A stretch of 64,000 bases of DNA from Paraburkholderia flagellata. Its GTDB lineage: Bacteria > Pseudomonadota > Gammaproteobacteria > Burkholderiales > Burkholderiaceae. Position numbers and translations under genes: made by a program. The stretch is from NCBI RefSeq assembly GCF_021390645.1, contig NZ_JAJEJT010000005.1, positions 372,001 to 436,000 of the forward strand, written 5' to 3'. Every line of letters begins with the position of its first letter. Positions within the stretch are counted from its first letter, which is position 1. The notes below the pieces were generated by a model. The model had not been told where the DNA came from, searched no databases, and worked only from the letters and a program-made list of their open reading frames with translations. Shown here in pieces: positions 51,589 to 61,249 of the stretch.

Positions 51589-52689
51589 TTATGATGTGCC
51601 CAGTTGCCGAACTGGCGCCTCGGCATATTCATCAGATAACCGCGCGTCCGGCTCTGGTGTGCCCAGTAGCGCCTCATGAGCATTCGGAAGCCGCGTCGTG
51701 CGATATTCGTTGGGCGACTCCCCAAACTCCTTGCGGAACTCGCGGCCGAGATGCGATGCGTCGGAAAAACCGCATGACGAAGCAATATCCGCAACCGTGC
51801 GGTCCGAACTCGTCAACAGCCACGATGCCATGCGTATGCGAATCTGCCGCGCGTACGCGCCCGGAGATTTACCGGTTTCCGTCGTGAAAAGGCGTTCGAT
51901 CTGGCGGACCGAGACATCGAGACGATGCGCCAGGTCCGGCAAACTCAGAGGCTGGCCAACGTGTTGCTCCATCAGCAAAATCGCGCGCCTGACCTTGGGA
52001 TGCGTGGCGGGCTCGAGGCCCGGAGGATGCGGTTGCGGCGCGTTGCCTTTTTGCGCATCGTCCACGAGCAGAATACGCAGCGCCTTGCGAACTATCGTGG
52101 CCTCGACATGGCGCAACAGAATAGCCGCGGCAACGTCGATCGACGCACGGCCGCCGGAACACGTAATGCGCCTTCTGTCGATCACAAAGAGCCGGTCAGC
52201 AACGAGGTCACGCTCATCGACTTGCGGGAAACGCTCCACGAAATCCCAATAGTGGAACCAGCTTACGCAAATTCGATATCCGTTCATCACGCCCGCGCGA
52301 GCAAGTGCGAATGCACCTGTGCAGAGTCCCACGAGCGTGGCCGGTGTTTCGGCCATCGCGCGAATGAAGGCGAGTGTCGCGTCGCTGGCAGGCGGCCCCG
52401 AATGCAGCAGTCCGCCGACTATCACCACATAGTCGAACGCCTCGGCCGCATCGAAAGTTGTCCACGGTGTGATCTGGATGCCGCAACTCGCCCGAACCGG
52501 AACAAGATTCTCTCCGACGATAGTCCATGAGCACCGCACGGGGCGGCTCATGTCGCCTTCGTCGCTTGCGAGTCTGAGCAGGTCGACGAATCCGGAAAAG
52601 GCGGTCAACGTGAAGTTGGGCAATAGCACGATCCCGAAGCGCAGCCGCCTCGCGGTCGGGGCTTCGCTGTCAATCGTGGGGTGAACCAT
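51589..52689 (-). CDS. GlxA family regulator (DJ-1/PfpI domain plus AraC HTH)
   Basis: A 366-residue protein. Residues 15-195 form a class I glutamine-amidotransferase-like DJ-1/PfpI domain: FGIVLLPNFTLTAFSGFVDL, FDYVVIVGGLLHSG and LVGLCTGAFALARAGVM. Residues 240-340 form the AraC DNA-binding domain: LSLPDLAHRLDVSVRQIERL and TVADIASSCGFSDASHLGRE. GlxA-type regulators (GbdR, CdhR, ArgR-type) commonly control betaine, carnitine and arginine catabolism in pseudomonads and Burkholderia. It lies beside the betaine-type cluster, so it is a good candidate for its activator. Confidence 0.9.
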   Translation of the reverse strand: MVHPTIDSEAPTARRLRFGIVLLPNFTLTAFSGFVDLLRLASDEGDMSRPVRCSWTIVGENLVPVRASCGIQITPWTTFDAAEAFDYVVIVGGLLHSGPPASDATLAFIRAMAETPATLVGLCTGAFALARAGVMNGYRICVSWFHYWDFVERFPQVDERDLVADRLFVIDRRRITCSGGRASIDVAAAILLRHVEATIVRKALRILLVDDAQKGNAPQPHPPGLEPATHPKVRRAILLMEQHVGQPLSLPDLAHRLDVSVRQIERLFTTETGKSPGAYARQIRIRMASWLLTSSDRTVADIASSCGFSDASHLGREFRKEFGESPNEYRTTRLPNAHEALLGTPEPDARLSDEYAEAPVRQLGTS

Positions 52690-52754
52690 GGGGACCGCCT
52701 CTGCAAATGCATTCCAAACAATCGATACGGTCGAAACCTGTTACCAGCTACCCG

Positions 52755-53756
52755 TTAGCCTGTGACCGCGGCACCGGCGTCGATCCAGTCGCGCATCATT
52801 GCACCGGCTTCTTCACTGAGCCAGTTGCGAAACTTCAGATACTCGGTACGAGGCCGCGCATTCCGGTGCGTGATCAAATAGTGGTAGCGGTCTCTGAAGA
52901 CGAGCGCATCGGGAACTGGCCGTATCAGGCGTCCTTGCTCGACCTGGAGGTGGAGCAGATGATGCCAGCCTAGCAACGTCCCTTCGCCGGCTTCCGCCTG
53001 CGCGACGAGGAGCCGATAGTCGTTGCTCTCCAGATGCCTGTTGTCAGCCAGGATGTCCGTGCCGTCGCCCTGCTGAAACCAGTTGCGCCACACTCGCCAA
53101 TCCACGTGTTCACAGACCTGGGCGCGCCCGAGCAACGAGAGATTCAACGTGGGTTGCGTAAGCAGATCAAGCGGCTTGAGTTTCTTGCCGCGAAAATGCC
53201 GGTCGTAAAACGTCGGACTGCAAACCGGGTAGACGACATCATGAAATAGCGGTTCGACCTCATATTCCGGCTCACGCGGCGGATTCTTCGTGATGATGAT
53301 GTCGGGCTCCATGAGCTCGTCCAGCTCCATGAAGTGCTCGGTGACCATCACGTGCAGCCGGATATCGGGAAAGCGCTCGCGAAACGCGGGCAGGCGCTGC
53401 GACAACCACAGGGCCGAGAACGTATGCGAGACGCAAATCGTCAACGCGTGCCGGTCCGTGCGACGCACCGCCTCTGCCGCTTCGGCGATATTCATGATGG
53501 AGAGGTACGACGCGTTGTAAAGAATGCGTCCGGCGTCGGTCAGCGCGATATGCCGGCCGGTGCGCTCGAACAGCGCGACATCGAGCGAATCTTCGAGCTC
53601 CTTGATTTGTCTGCTGATTGCCGCCTGCGTGACGCATAGCACCTCCGCCGCCTGCGTGAAGCTTTCGTATCGCGCCGCCGTCACGAAGCATCGGAGTGCC
53701 CGCAGCGACGGCATCTGGGCGAGGAGTCTGTCTGCGAATAGCTGCTTCTTTAACAT
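52755..53756 (-). CDS. LysR family regulator (GcvA-like)
   Basis: A 333-residue LysR protein. The HTH spans FTQAAEVLCVTQAAISRQIK and ELEDSLDVALFERTGRHIAL. The effector domain contains ICVSHTFSALWLSQRLPAFR and ADNRHLESNDYRLLVAQAEA, the GcvA-like arrangement. It lies on the same strand as, and downstream of, the catabolic cluster, with about 170 bases to the P5C-reductase fragment. GcvA-like proteins often sense amino acids; a role in the adjacent cluster is plausible. Confidence 0.88.
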   Translation of the reverse strand: MLKKQLFADRLLAQMPSLRALRCFVTAARYESFTQAAEVLCVTQAAISRQIKELEDSLDVALFERTGRHIALTDAGRILYNASYLSIMNIAEAAEAVRRTDRHALTICVSHTFSALWLSQRLPAFRERFPDIRLHVMVTEHFMELDELMEPDIIITKNPPREPEYEVEPLFHDVVYPVCSPTFYDRHFRGKKLKPLDLLTQPTLNLSLLGRAQVCEHVDWRVWRNWFQQGDGTDILADNRHLESNDYRLLVAQAEAGEGTLLGWHHLLHLQVEQGRLIRPVPDALVFRDRYHYLITHRNARPRTEYLKFRNWLSEEAGAMMRDWIDAGAAVTG

Positions 53757-53928
53757 GGCTTACGCTCTTTGAACGGGTGCTCGCGTGGCGCAATCAAGCG
53801 CGCCAAGGACCATAAAGGCTATCGGACGACAACAGTTTGCGAGTCCGTTTGCCCGGTGGCAAGTGAGGTGATCCATAATAAGGGCCTTATAAATGGCGCG
53901 GCGCCGCTCCTCCGCTGTGTGCCTTGGC

Positions 53929-54111
53929 TTACGTCACGCCGACGACCCGCTCCAACACCCTGTCGAGCGCCTCTTCATAATGCGTGTAGGTGCCGCGCTC
54001 CGTTAGCTCGGCGTGCAATTGCTCGTTGAGGCCGCCCGGCGTCATACAGCTATCAGCCAGCGACAAGAAGGTTTGCGTCGTGAGCGTCGCGTCACTGATG
54101 CGCATCTGCAT
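53929..54111 (-). pseudogene. C-terminal fragment of a pyrroline-5-carboxylate reductase-like protein
   Basis: The 60-codon frame contains LSLADSCMTPGGLNEQLHAE, then LTERGTYTHYEEALDRVLER. The TPGG(L/T) motif followed by the helix is the dimerisation end of ProC-type reductases, normally about 270 residues long. No NAD-binding domain precedes it; the aldehyde dehydrogenase stop lies 82 bases upstream. It is a remnant, or possibly a separate small protein. Confidence 0.55.
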
Positions 54112-54193
54112 TCAACTCCCATTCAGGTGTGGCGAAATCACGCGACGCAATGCGATCTGGGCCTAACGGGCCGCCCGCTCTATCGCTACCCAT

Positions 54194-55687
54194 TCACGCT
54201 AGCTTCAACCAGGTAGTCTTCAGTTCGCAATACTGGTCGTGTGCATAGACAGACTTGTCGCGCCCGCCAAATCCCGATTGCTTGAAGCCGCCGAATGGCG
54301 TCGAAAGATCACCTTCGCCGAAGCAGTTTATCGTGACCGTGCCTGCACGGATACGCGAAGCAACCTTATGCGCGCTGTTCACGTTATCCGTCCACAACGA
54401 AGCTGCCAGTCCGTAGCACGTGTCGTTCGCGATCCGGATGGCATCCTCTACATCGTCGTATTCGATAAAACACACGACGGGTCCGAACACTTCTTCCCGT
54501 GCGATGGCCATATCCGGCGTGACGTGATCGAATATCGTGGGCTCGACGAACCATCCTCCCGTTTCGGTCAAGGCGGCACGTCCGCCGCAAACCACGCGCG
54601 CGCCCTGCTCCTTCGCTTTCTCGATGTGCGCAAGCACTTTCTCGTAGTGCTTCTGCTCGATCAGCGCCCCGAGCTTCGCGTCCGGGTCGAGCGGATCGCC
54701 GGTCCTCCATCCTGCGAGCACGGCCTGGACCTTCTCGACCAGTTCCGCCCGTTTGCTCGAAGGCACGAGAATCCGCGAGCCGGCGCTGCAGTTCTCTCCC
54801 ATGTTCCAGAATGCGGCGGCGACAGCCTGTTCGGCGACCGCATCGAGATTCGCGACATCGGGAAGAATCACCTGCGGATTCTTCCCACCGCATTCGAGCA
54901 CCACCCGCTTCAGATTGGTGTCTGCGGAATAATGCAGAAAGCGCTTGCCCGTGGCCGTCGAGCCGGTGAATGCGACGAGGTCCACGTCGGAATGGCGGCC
55001 CAGCGCCTGTCCCGCGCTGTCACCAAAGCCCGTGACGACGCTGAACACGCCCGCAGGCACGCCCGCTTCGAAAGCGAGATCGGCGATGCGCAACGTCGAG
55101 AGTGATGTTTGCTCCGCAGGCTTCACGATCACGCTATTGCCAACCGACAAAGCCGGCCCGATCTTCCAGGCCAGCATCAGCGCGGGGAAATTCCAGGGCA
55201 GCACCGCGCCAACCACGCCAATCGGCTCGCGGGTGATCATGCTGACGACATCCGCACCCGAAGGCGAAAGCGCGTCGTAACGCTTGTCAGTCACTTCGGC
55301 ATGCCAACGAATGCAAGCTGCCGACTCGGGAATATCCAGCGCGAGACATTCGCTGATCGGCTTGCCAGCCTCTAGCGCTTCTAGAAGCGCCAGCTCGTCC
55401 GTATGCTCGTCAATCAGTTGCGCGAGGCGAAGCAGGACCGCCTTGCGATGCGCCGGCGCGGCCTTCGACCACACGCCGGATTCGAATGTATTCCGGGCAG
55501 CGGCGACAGCGTGATCCACATCCTTTTCGCCGCATTTCGCCACTTCCGCGAGCACCTTCCCCGATGCAGGATTGAGCGTGGCGAACGTTTCGCCCGACGC
55601 CGCTGCACACCGCTCTCCGGCAATGAACGCCCGTCCGTCGAGCGATAGTTCCGCTGCTTTCTGCTTCCACTCCTGATGCGTCGTCAT
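54194..55687 (-). CDS. NAD(P)-dependent aldehyde dehydrogenase (PuuC-like)
   Basis: A 497-residue ALDH. The catalytic Glu is in RVVLECGGKNPQVILPD, the catalytic Cys in WNMGENCSAGSRILVPS, and the nucleotide-binding region is LAFEAGVPAGVFSVVTGFG with FTGSTATGKRFL. The N-terminal WKQKAAELSLDGRAFIAGER resembles the gamma-glutamyl-aminobutyraldehyde dehydrogenase PuuC. It oxidises an aldehyde, probably one made by the FAD enzyme upstream. Only 17 bases separate it from that gene, so they are cotranscribed. Confidence 0.92.
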   Translation of the reverse strand: MTTHQEWKQKAAELSLDGRAFIAGERCAAASGETFATLNPASGKVLAEVAKCGEKDVDHAVAAARNTFESGVWSKAAPAHRKAVLLRLAQLIDEHTDELALLEALEAGKPISECLALDIPESAACIRWHAEVTDKRYDALSPSGADVVSMITREPIGVVGAVLPWNFPALMLAWKIGPALSVGNSVIVKPAEQTSLSTLRIADLAFEAGVPAGVFSVVTGFGDSAGQALGRHSDVDLVAFTGSTATGKRFLHYSADTNLKRVVLECGGKNPQVILPDVANLDAVAEQAVAAAFWNMGENCSAGSRILVPSSKRAELVEKVQAVLAGWRTGDPLDPDAKLGALIEQKHYEKVLAHIEKAKEQGARVVCGGRAALTETGGWFVEPTIFDHVTPDMAIAREEVFGPVVCFIEYDDVEDAIRIANDTCYGLAASLWTDNVNSAHKVASRIRAGTVTINCFGEGDLSTPFGGFKQSGFGGRDKSVYAHDQYCELKTTWLKLA

Positions 55688-55704
55688 CTCGTGTCCTTGG
55701 TTAA

Positions 55705-57036
55705 TTAAAGTTCGGCTCCCGCCGACATTTCCTTCGCCCAGATCGTCGCCGACACCGCCATGTCAACGATCGGCCGAACCGGCAGCGAGCGCGGGTGTGG
55801 CTGCTTCAGAAGCTGCTGGATCAGATCGTTGCTCTCGCCTAGCGCATATTCGGCGATCAACTTGCCCGACGATGACCCTCTGCTCAGCCCCAGGCCGTTG
55901 CATCCCACCGCTTCCAGGATGCCATCGTCGCGGCGGCCGAACAGCGCGCCGTTGTTCGCCGAAAGACACAGCGGACCACCCCATGTGTACTCGAGTTCGA
56001 CGCCTTTGAGCATGGGGAACCGGCGGTCGAACGAACGTTGATGCAGCGCTTTCGCCTTCGCGAGATCGGCATCGGACACCTGCAGTCCCGGCCGGAACGC
56101 GAAATGGTTGCGCACGCAAATACGGTCTGTACCAAGGCGGCGCACAGTTGTGCCCATGGGGTCAGCCGGAATCAGCGACCACGATCGCGTTCCGCCCAGC
56201 TTCTCAGTCTCTCCGGCATTCATGACGCGAGTCATCGATGCAAACGTGTACACGGGCAGCAGGCCATTGGGGTGCATGCCGAACGTCGCCGCATAGGCGT
56301 TCGTGCAGAGAATCACCTGTTTGGCGACGATCTTTCCCCTGGCGAAATGCAGGACTTTCTCGTTGCCGCGATGTTCGATTTCCGTCACTGCACTCATTTC
56401 GAACACCGTGACATTTTTCGGCTGTGTGGCCGCCAAACCGCGCATGAGCGCAGCTGGCTGCACCGTGCTGCAACCCGGCGTGAATAGCGCACCCTGATAA
56501 AATTCCGTGCCCGTCACTGCGCGAATGGCTGGTTGATCGAGCCATTCGAATGCTTCGTCGATGCGCGTCAGTCCCTCTGCAAAATGCGTCAGCGCGTCGA
56601 GCCCCTTCTTGTTGACGGAAGCGTGAAATTTGCCATCGTCGCGCCAATCGCAGTCGATGTTGTGCTGACGTACGATCGAGCGCACATAATCGATCCCGTG
56701 CCGCTGGAATCGCACGTCGGCCTTGTCCTCCGCCACGCTGCGCGAATAGCTTTCGCTGCTGATGTCGTGCGGCAAATCGACAAAGAATCCGGAATTACGT
56801 CCGGCTGTCGTGCGCCCGATGCGATCGGCCTCGACAAGCGCAATCGACGCATCGGGCGACAGCTCGGCAAGCCGGCGAGCGGCGCAAAGCCCGGTGATGC
56901 CGCCGCCCACTACGACCCAGTCGTATCGATGCTCAGCCGACACGGCATTGGCAGGCCCCGCTGGCGGGAGACTCTCCCACCACCCGTTCACGCCATCTGG
57001 CGCAGGAAAGCGCGCGAATTCCAGGTTCGAGACCAT
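55705..57036 (-). CDS. FAD-dependent amine/amino-acid oxidoreductase (DAO family, PuuB-like)
   Basis: A 443-residue protein with a short Trp-containing N-terminus (NGWWESLPPAGP), typical of PuuB/OrdL-type enzymes. The FAD dinucleotide motif is YDWVVVGGGITGLCAARRLA, the family arginine/substrate region is GRTTAGRNSGFFVDLP, and the C-terminal FAD contact is ILEAVGCNGLGLSRGSSSGK. It should oxidise a secondary or N-methylated amine or a D-amino acid to an imine, giving an aldehyde on hydrolysis. Ten bases separate it from the DapA-family gene. Cytoplasmic. Confidence 0.9.
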   Translation of the reverse strand: MVSNLEFARFPAPDGVNGWWESLPPAGPANAVSAEHRYDWVVVGGGITGLCAARRLAELSPDASIALVEADRIGRTTAGRNSGFFVDLPHDISSESYSRSVAEDKADVRFQRHGIDYVRSIVRQHNIDCDWRDDGKFHASVNKKGLDALTHFAEGLTRIDEAFEWLDQPAIRAVTGTEFYQGALFTPGCSTVQPAALMRGLAATQPKNVTVFEMSAVTEIEHRGNEKVLHFARGKIVAKQVILCTNAYAATFGMHPNGLLPVYTFASMTRVMNAGETEKLGGTRSWSLIPADPMGTTVRRLGTDRICVRNHFAFRPGLQVSDADLAKAKALHQRSFDRRFPMLKGVELEYTWGGPLCLSANNGALFGRRDDGILEAVGCNGLGLSRGSSSGKLIAEYALGESNDLIQQLLKQPHPRSLPVRPIVDMAVSATIWAKEMSAGAEL

Positions 57037-57045
57037 GTTCTGTTG

Positions 57046-57933
57046 TTACTGGGTGTTGCGAATAAGCGGTTTCACAAGCTGCGCAAACGCGTTGCGTTCC
57101 TCTTCCGTAAGCGAGCCGAGCGGTGCACGCGCCACGCCAACCGGCAGGCCCGCCAGTTCGCATCCGTAGCGCACGTACTGGATGAATTTGCCGCTGCGCT
57201 CGAGCAGTTCGAGCACCGGCAGCAATTGCGTCATCAGCTTGCGGCCCAGAACGAAGTCGTTCTGTTTGACGCACGCGTCGAAAAGCGCTGTATGCGCTTC
57301 CGGCAGGAAGTTCGATGCACCGGCAACCCAGCTTTTCGCACCCCAAGCGAAGAATTCAAGCGCCTGGTCGTCCATGCCGCAACTGAGTACCAGCCGGTCC
57401 TTGAAGTGCGTGACGAGATGATGCAGATGCGAAATATCGCCCGTGCTTTCCTTCATGGCGATAAAGTTCGGACGCTCGAGCAGCTTCGCCAGCACGCCGT
57501 CGCTGATCTGCGTTCCCGTGCGAGCCGGAAAGTTGTACAGCATGATCGGCATATCGAGCGCGTCGTCCACATTCAGCATGTGGCTGAGCAATTCGTCCTG
57601 CGTCGGCTGCGCGTAATACGGCGCGGCAACCAGCAGCGACGACAGGCCTGCTCGCTTCGCTTCCAGACCCAGGCGAATCACTTCCTTCGTCGTGGTCGCG
57701 TTGATGCCCGCGGTCAGATACGTTTTTCCACCCGCCGCCTCGGCAACGGTGTTGAAGGTTTCGACGCGTTCCTCAAAGCTCAACGCGTAGTATTCGCCCG
57801 TGGTGCCGCCGATCCCGAGCCCAGAAACGCGGCCTGCAAGATTCGCTGCGTGCTTGCCGAGCAAAGCGTGGTCGATTTCACCGTCTTCCTTGAACGGTGT
57901 GACCAGCGGAGTATGTACGCCCTCGAAGCTCAT
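57046..57933 (-). CDS. DapA/dihydrodipicolinate synthase family lyase
   Basis: A 295-residue class I aldolase-like protein with a GAGGAATCAAA leader. GIGGTTGEYYALSFEERVET is the carboxylate-binding loop, LYNFPARTGTQI holds the catalytic Tyr and the carboxylate-binding Arg, and IAMKESTGDISHL holds the Schiff-base Lys. Beyond lysine synthesis, this family includes pyrroline-4-hydroxy-2-carboxylate deaminase and 2-keto-deoxy acid aldolases. In this catabolic setting a deaminase or aldolase role is more likely than lysine synthesis. Which one cannot be told from sequence. Confidence 0.88.
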   Translation of the reverse strand: MSFEGVHTPLVTPFKEDGEIDHALLGKHAANLAGRVSGLGIGGTTGEYYALSFEERVETFNTVAEAAGGKTYLTAGINATTTKEVIRLGLEAKRAGLSSLLVAAPYYAQPTQDELLSHMLNVDDALDMPIMLYNFPARTGTQISDGVLAKLLERPNFIAMKESTGDISHLHHLVTHFKDRLVLSCGMDDQALEFFAWGAKSWVAGASNFLPEAHTALFDACVKQNDFVLGRKLMTQLLPVLELLERSGKFIQYVRYGCELAGLPVGVARAPLGSLTEEERNAFAQLVKPLIRNTQ

Positions 57934-58006
57934 TTTGATTCCTCTATTCAGTAATCTTCAAACAAATAATCCAGTGTTCACCGCATTTGCTGCCTGATCA
58001 CCTCGC

Positions 58007-59302
58007 TTATGCCAGGGCGTCGGCGTGCGAATAAATCGGAAACTGGTTGCACAGATCTCTCACGCGGCTACGCACGGCGCGCTCGATCTGATCGTCGCCG
58101 CCGGGCTCGCGCTCAAGTCCCGCCAGCACTTCGAGAATCATTTCGCCAATCTGCTCAAACTGGGCCGTGCCGAAACCTCGCGTCGTACCGGCAGGCGTAC
58201 CGAGCCGGATGCCAGAAGTCACGGTCGGGTTTTCCGTGTCGAACGGAATGCCGTTCTTGTTGCAGGTAATGCCCGCGCGCTCCAGGGCCTTCTCCGCCTG
58301 CGTGCCCGTGATGTGTTTGGAACGAAGGTCGACGAGCAGCAGATGATTGTCGGTGCCGCCCGTGACGAGCGACAGCCCGCCCGATTGCAGTACGTTGCCC
58401 AGCGCCTCGGCATTGCGCAGCACACGGTCGATGTAGCCCGCGAACTCAGGACGCAGCGCTTCGCCGAACGCCACCGCCTTGCCCGCAATGACGTGCATGA
58501 GCGGACCGCCCTGCAGCCCCGGGAACACGGCAGAGTTGATCTTCTTCGCGATGTCGCCGTTGTTGGTGAGGATGAATCCGCCACGCGGACCGCGAAGTGT
58601 CTTATGCGTGGTCGACGTCACCACATCCGCGTACTTGATCGGGTTGTCATGGCGGCCGGCCGCGACGATGCCCGCGATATGCGCCATGTCGACCATGAGC
58701 AGCGCCCCAACGCTATCGGCGATCTCACGGAAAGCCGCAAAGTCGAGCGCGCGCGGATAAGCCGAATAGCCCGCAATGATGAGCTTCGGACGGTGCTCTT
58801 GTGCCATACGGCGCACAGCGTCGTAGTCGATACGGTACGTTTGCGGGCTCACGCCATACTGCACGGCGTTGAACCACTTGCCGGAGAGCGCGGGCCGCGC
58901 GCCGTGCGTAAGGTGGCCACCCGCGTCGAGTGACATGCCCATGACCGCGTCGCCCGGCTTGACGAGCGCGAGCATGACTGCGCCGTTTGCCTGCGCGCCG
59001 GAATGCGGCTGCACGTTGGCATACTCGGCGTCGAACAGCGCCTTCACGCGGTCGATGGCGAGCGCCTCGACGCGGTCGACGTGCTCGCAGCCACCGTAAT
59101 AGCGCTTCGACGGGTAGCCCTCTGCATACTTGTTGGTCAGCACCGTCCCTTGCGCTTCCATCACCGCGGCCGAAACGATGTTTTCGGATGCGATCAATTC
59201 GATCTGCGTTTGTTGCCGGCGCAATTCGAGCGCGATCTCCGATGCAATGACCGGGTCACGGCTCTGGAGCGTTTCAGAAAAGAAGCACGAGTTTTCGCTC
59301 AC
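58007..59302 (-). CDS. glyA: Serine hydroxymethyltransferase
   Basis: A 431-residue SHMT, GTG start at 59302 after [51 protein letters not shown], the PLP lysine in [20 protein letters not shown] and [20 protein letters not shown] are canonical. It converts serine and tetrahydrofolate to glycine and methylene-THF, or the reverse. Its position inside a betaine-type operon argues for a dedicated copy that consumes one-carbon units from N-demethylation and links glycine to serine. The housekeeping copy is presumably elsewhere. Confidence 0.95.
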   Translation of the reverse strand: MSENSCFFSETLQSRDPVIASEIALELRRQQTQIELIASENIVSAAVMEAQGTVLTNKYAEGYPSKRYYGGCEHVDRVEALAIDRVKALFDAEYANVQPHSGAQANGAVMLALVKPGDAVMGMSLDAGGHLTHGARPALSGKWFNAVQYGVSPQTYRIDYDAVRRMAQEHRPKLIIAGYSAYPRALDFAAFREIADSVGALLMVDMAHIAGIVAAGRHDNPIKYADVVTSTTHKTLRGPRGGFILTNNGDIAKKINSAVFPGLQGGPLMHVIAGKAVAFGEALRPEFAGYIDRVLRNAEALGNVLQSGGLSLVTGGTDNHLLLVDLRSKHITGTQAEKALERAGITCNKNGIPFDTENPTVTSGIRLGTPAGTTRGFGTAQFEQIGEMILEVLAGLEREPGGDDQIERAVRSRVRDLCNQFPIYSHADALA

Positions 59303-59359
59303 AGGTCACTCCAGGAAGTAATCGTGTCAAGCAGGCCCTGCTGGAACATGAGAATCGTT

Positions 59360-59400
59360 GGGGCAGCGGGCCTTTCCTGCCCCCGCGGATGCGAATCCGC
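59360..59400 (-). promoter_or_regulatory. Two intercistronic hairpins between binding protein and glyA genes
   Basis: GGGGCAG (59360-59366) pairs with CTGCCCC (59377-59383). GCGGAT (59385-59390) pairs with ATCCGC (59395-59400) around a GCGA tetraloop. Both lie just after the binding-protein stop. They could stabilise its mRNA or act as partial terminators before glyA. Confidence 0.5.
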
Positions 59401-59403
59401 TAG

Positions 59404-60285
59404 CTACTGCTGCAGCCACGCTTTCAGCTTGTCCGGGTGCGCGTCGACGAACTTCTTCGCCGCGCTCGCGTAGTCGTTCGTGCTGTTGCCTTCTAGTTCG
59501 ATAGCTTCGACATCAGCCAGCGTCAGCTTGAAATGCTTGAAGAACACATCGGCGCGGGGAAACTTGGTGGCGAACTGTTTAGACGCGAATGCGTGAATCT
59601 GCTCTTCGCCGCCCAGCGTGCCCTTGGGGTCCTTCAAATAGCGCATCTGCCATTTCTGCCAGAGCCAGTGCGGGCTCCAGACCGTGGCGACGACCCATTG
59701 CTTCGTTTGATACGCGCGCGACACGGCAGCGAGCATCCCGGCTTCACTCGACGACTGCAGGTTGTAGCCGTTCAGTTTGTAGGCCTCGACCGACTTCTCG
59801 GAGGCCTGCATCAGGCCAGAACCCGGGCCAATGCCCTGAATCGTGCCGTCGAGCTTGCTCTTGACGTCCGGCTTGTTCAGGTCGGAAATCGACGAGACCT
59901 GGGACTCCGGCACGTAGGCAGGCACGGCCCAGCCGTTTCTGCCGCCCGTGTAGATCACGCCGACGTCATCCAGATCGTTCTTGTACTTCTCGTAGTACAC
60001 GGCGTGCGTCACCGGGAGCCAGCCGCCCACCATGATGTCGAGGTCGCCGCGGGCCACGCCCTGGAACTGGATGCCGATGTCCGCATTGACGAACTTGACC
60101 GGCTGGTTCAATTTAGTTTCGAGCACGTATTTGGCTACGTTGGCCGTAGCGAGCACGTCGGCCCAGTCGGTGATCGCCAGCTTGATTGGCTCGGCAGCCA
60201 CGGCGGACCCGACCCCGACACTCACGGCGACAACCGTCGATAGCGCAACCTTCGCCATGAGTGATCTGAAAATATTACAGTTCAT
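59404..60285 (-). CDS. Glycine-betaine/choline-type ABC transporter substrate-binding protein
   Basis: A 293-residue periplasmic protein with a GGAGTACTAAC leader. The signal peptide ends near GSAVAAEP. The OpuAC domain has the sequence IKLAITDWADVLATANVAKY, FVNADIGIQFQGVARGDLDI, MVGGWLPVTHAVYYEKYKN and VVATVWSPHWLWQKWQMRYL. Aromatic residues in the last segment are those that usually form the cage for a quaternary ammonium group. The order is ATPase, permease, binding protein on one transcript. It likely captures a betaine; whether glycine betaine or a proline-type betaine is open. Confidence 0.9.
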   Translation of the reverse strand: MNCNIFRSLMAKVALSTVVAVSVGVGSAVAAEPIKLAITDWADVLATANVAKYVLETKLNQPVKFVNADIGIQFQGVARGDLDIMVGGWLPVTHAVYYEKYKNDLDDVGVIYTGGRNGWAVPAYVPESQVSSISDLNKPDVKSKLDGTIQGIGPGSGLMQASEKSVEAYKLNGYNLQSSSEAGMLAAVSRAYQTKQWVVATVWSPHWLWQKWQMRYLKDPKGTLGGEEQIHAFASKQFATKFPRADVFFKHFKLTLADVEAIELEGNSTNDYASAAKKFVDAHPDKLKAWLQQ

Positions 60286-60333
60286 GTTAGTACTCCGTAT
60301 TTATATTGACATTACCCATTCCGTCACGGATAC

Positions 60334-60356
60334 CCTGCCTGTGATGTTCAGGCAGG
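60334..60356 (-). promoter_or_regulatory. Intercistronic hairpin between permease and binding-protein genes
   Basis: CCTGCCTG and CAGGCAGG form a perfect eight-pair stem around TGATGTT. It stands between the permease stop (60368) and the binding-protein start (60285). Such hairpins often mark mRNA processing that raises binding-protein output relative to the membrane subunits. Confidence 0.6.
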
Positions 60357-60367
60357 TCTGTGGCTAG

Positions 60368-61249
60368 TTAGCTATGCGCCGCTTCGGTGGTGCTGGTCTT
60401 ACCCACTTTCGCGACCGGTCTCGTCTTCTTCGACTTGACACCAAACGTCTCCGTCAGGCGGTCCAGTACGATGGCGAGCAGCACGACACCCAGCCCACCT
60501 TCGAAGCCGATGCCGATGTCAAGGCGCTGAATGCCGCTCAGCACGTACTCACCCAGGCCGCCCGCGCCGATCATCGAGGCAATCACGACCATCGAAAGCG
60601 ACATCATGATGGTCTGGTTCACACCGGCCATGATGGACGGCAATGCATTCGGAAGCTGGATTTTCCAGAGCAGTTGCGCGTCCGTGCTGCCGAACGAGCG
60701 GCCCGCTTCCAGCAATTCCTCGCGAACCTGGCGAATGCCGAGCGTCGTGAGTCGCACCACAGGCGGCATGGCGAACACAACGGTTGCAATCACGGCAGGC
60801 ACACGGCCCAAGCCGAACAGGATCACAGCAGGAATCAGATAAACGAATGCCGGCATGGTCTGCATGAAATCGAGCAGCGAACGCAGGATCATCTCCACCC
60901 GCTTGTTTCGCGCGCCCCAGATGCCGAGGGGCACGCCGACGATGAGACTGAAAACTGTCGCGGCCACGACAAGCGCGAGCGTCGCAACGGTTTGCGGCCA
61001 GAGTCCCATGTAATGAATGAGCATGAGCGCGACACCGACGAACACCGCGAACGCGATGCCACGGCGCCACAACGCGAACGCCACGAGAAAGACGAGCATT
61101 GCGAGGAACGGAATGGCGCCCAGGCCGTCCTCGAGCAGCTTGACGACTGCGCCCAGCGCCGCGGAAAACGCGTTGAATCCGCCCTGGAAGTGATTGAAGA
61201 GAAAATTGACGGCATTCTCTGCGAACTTGCCGATGACTGACGAATTCAT
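60368..61249 (-). CDS. ABC transporter permease (ProW/OpuAB-type)
   Basis: A 293-residue membrane protein from ATG 61249, which overlaps the ATPase stop by four bases (ATGA). A longer frame upstream to 61510 is shadow. It has about six helices. The conserved permease motif is RSFGSTDAQLLWKIQLPNAL, followed by PSIMAGVNQTIMMSLSMVVI, the signature of betaine/choline importers. FALWRRGIAFAVFVGVALML and the region SLIVGVPLGIWGARNKRVEM are also typical. Confidence 0.92.
   Translation of the reverse strand: MNSSVIGKFAENAVNFLFNHFQGGFNAFSAALGAVVKLLEDGLGAIPFLAMLVFLVAFALWRRGIAFAVFVGVALMLIHYMGLWPQTVATLALVVAATVFSLIVGVPLGIWGARNKRVEMILRSLLDFMQTMPAFVYLIPAVILFGLGRVPAVIATVVFAMPPVVRLTTLGIRQVREELLEAGRSFGSTDAQLLWKIQLPNALPSIMAGVNQTIMMSLSMVVIASMIGAGGLGEYVLSGIQRLDIGIGFEGGLGVVLLAIVLDRLTETFGVKSKKTRPVAKVGKTSTTEAAHS

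Noticed and set aside
56533..57954. A 473-codon plus-strand open frame
   Set aside because: It lies antisense to the FAD oxidoreductase and DapA-family genes, is Arg/His-rich and has no domain features; it is a GC-bias shadow.
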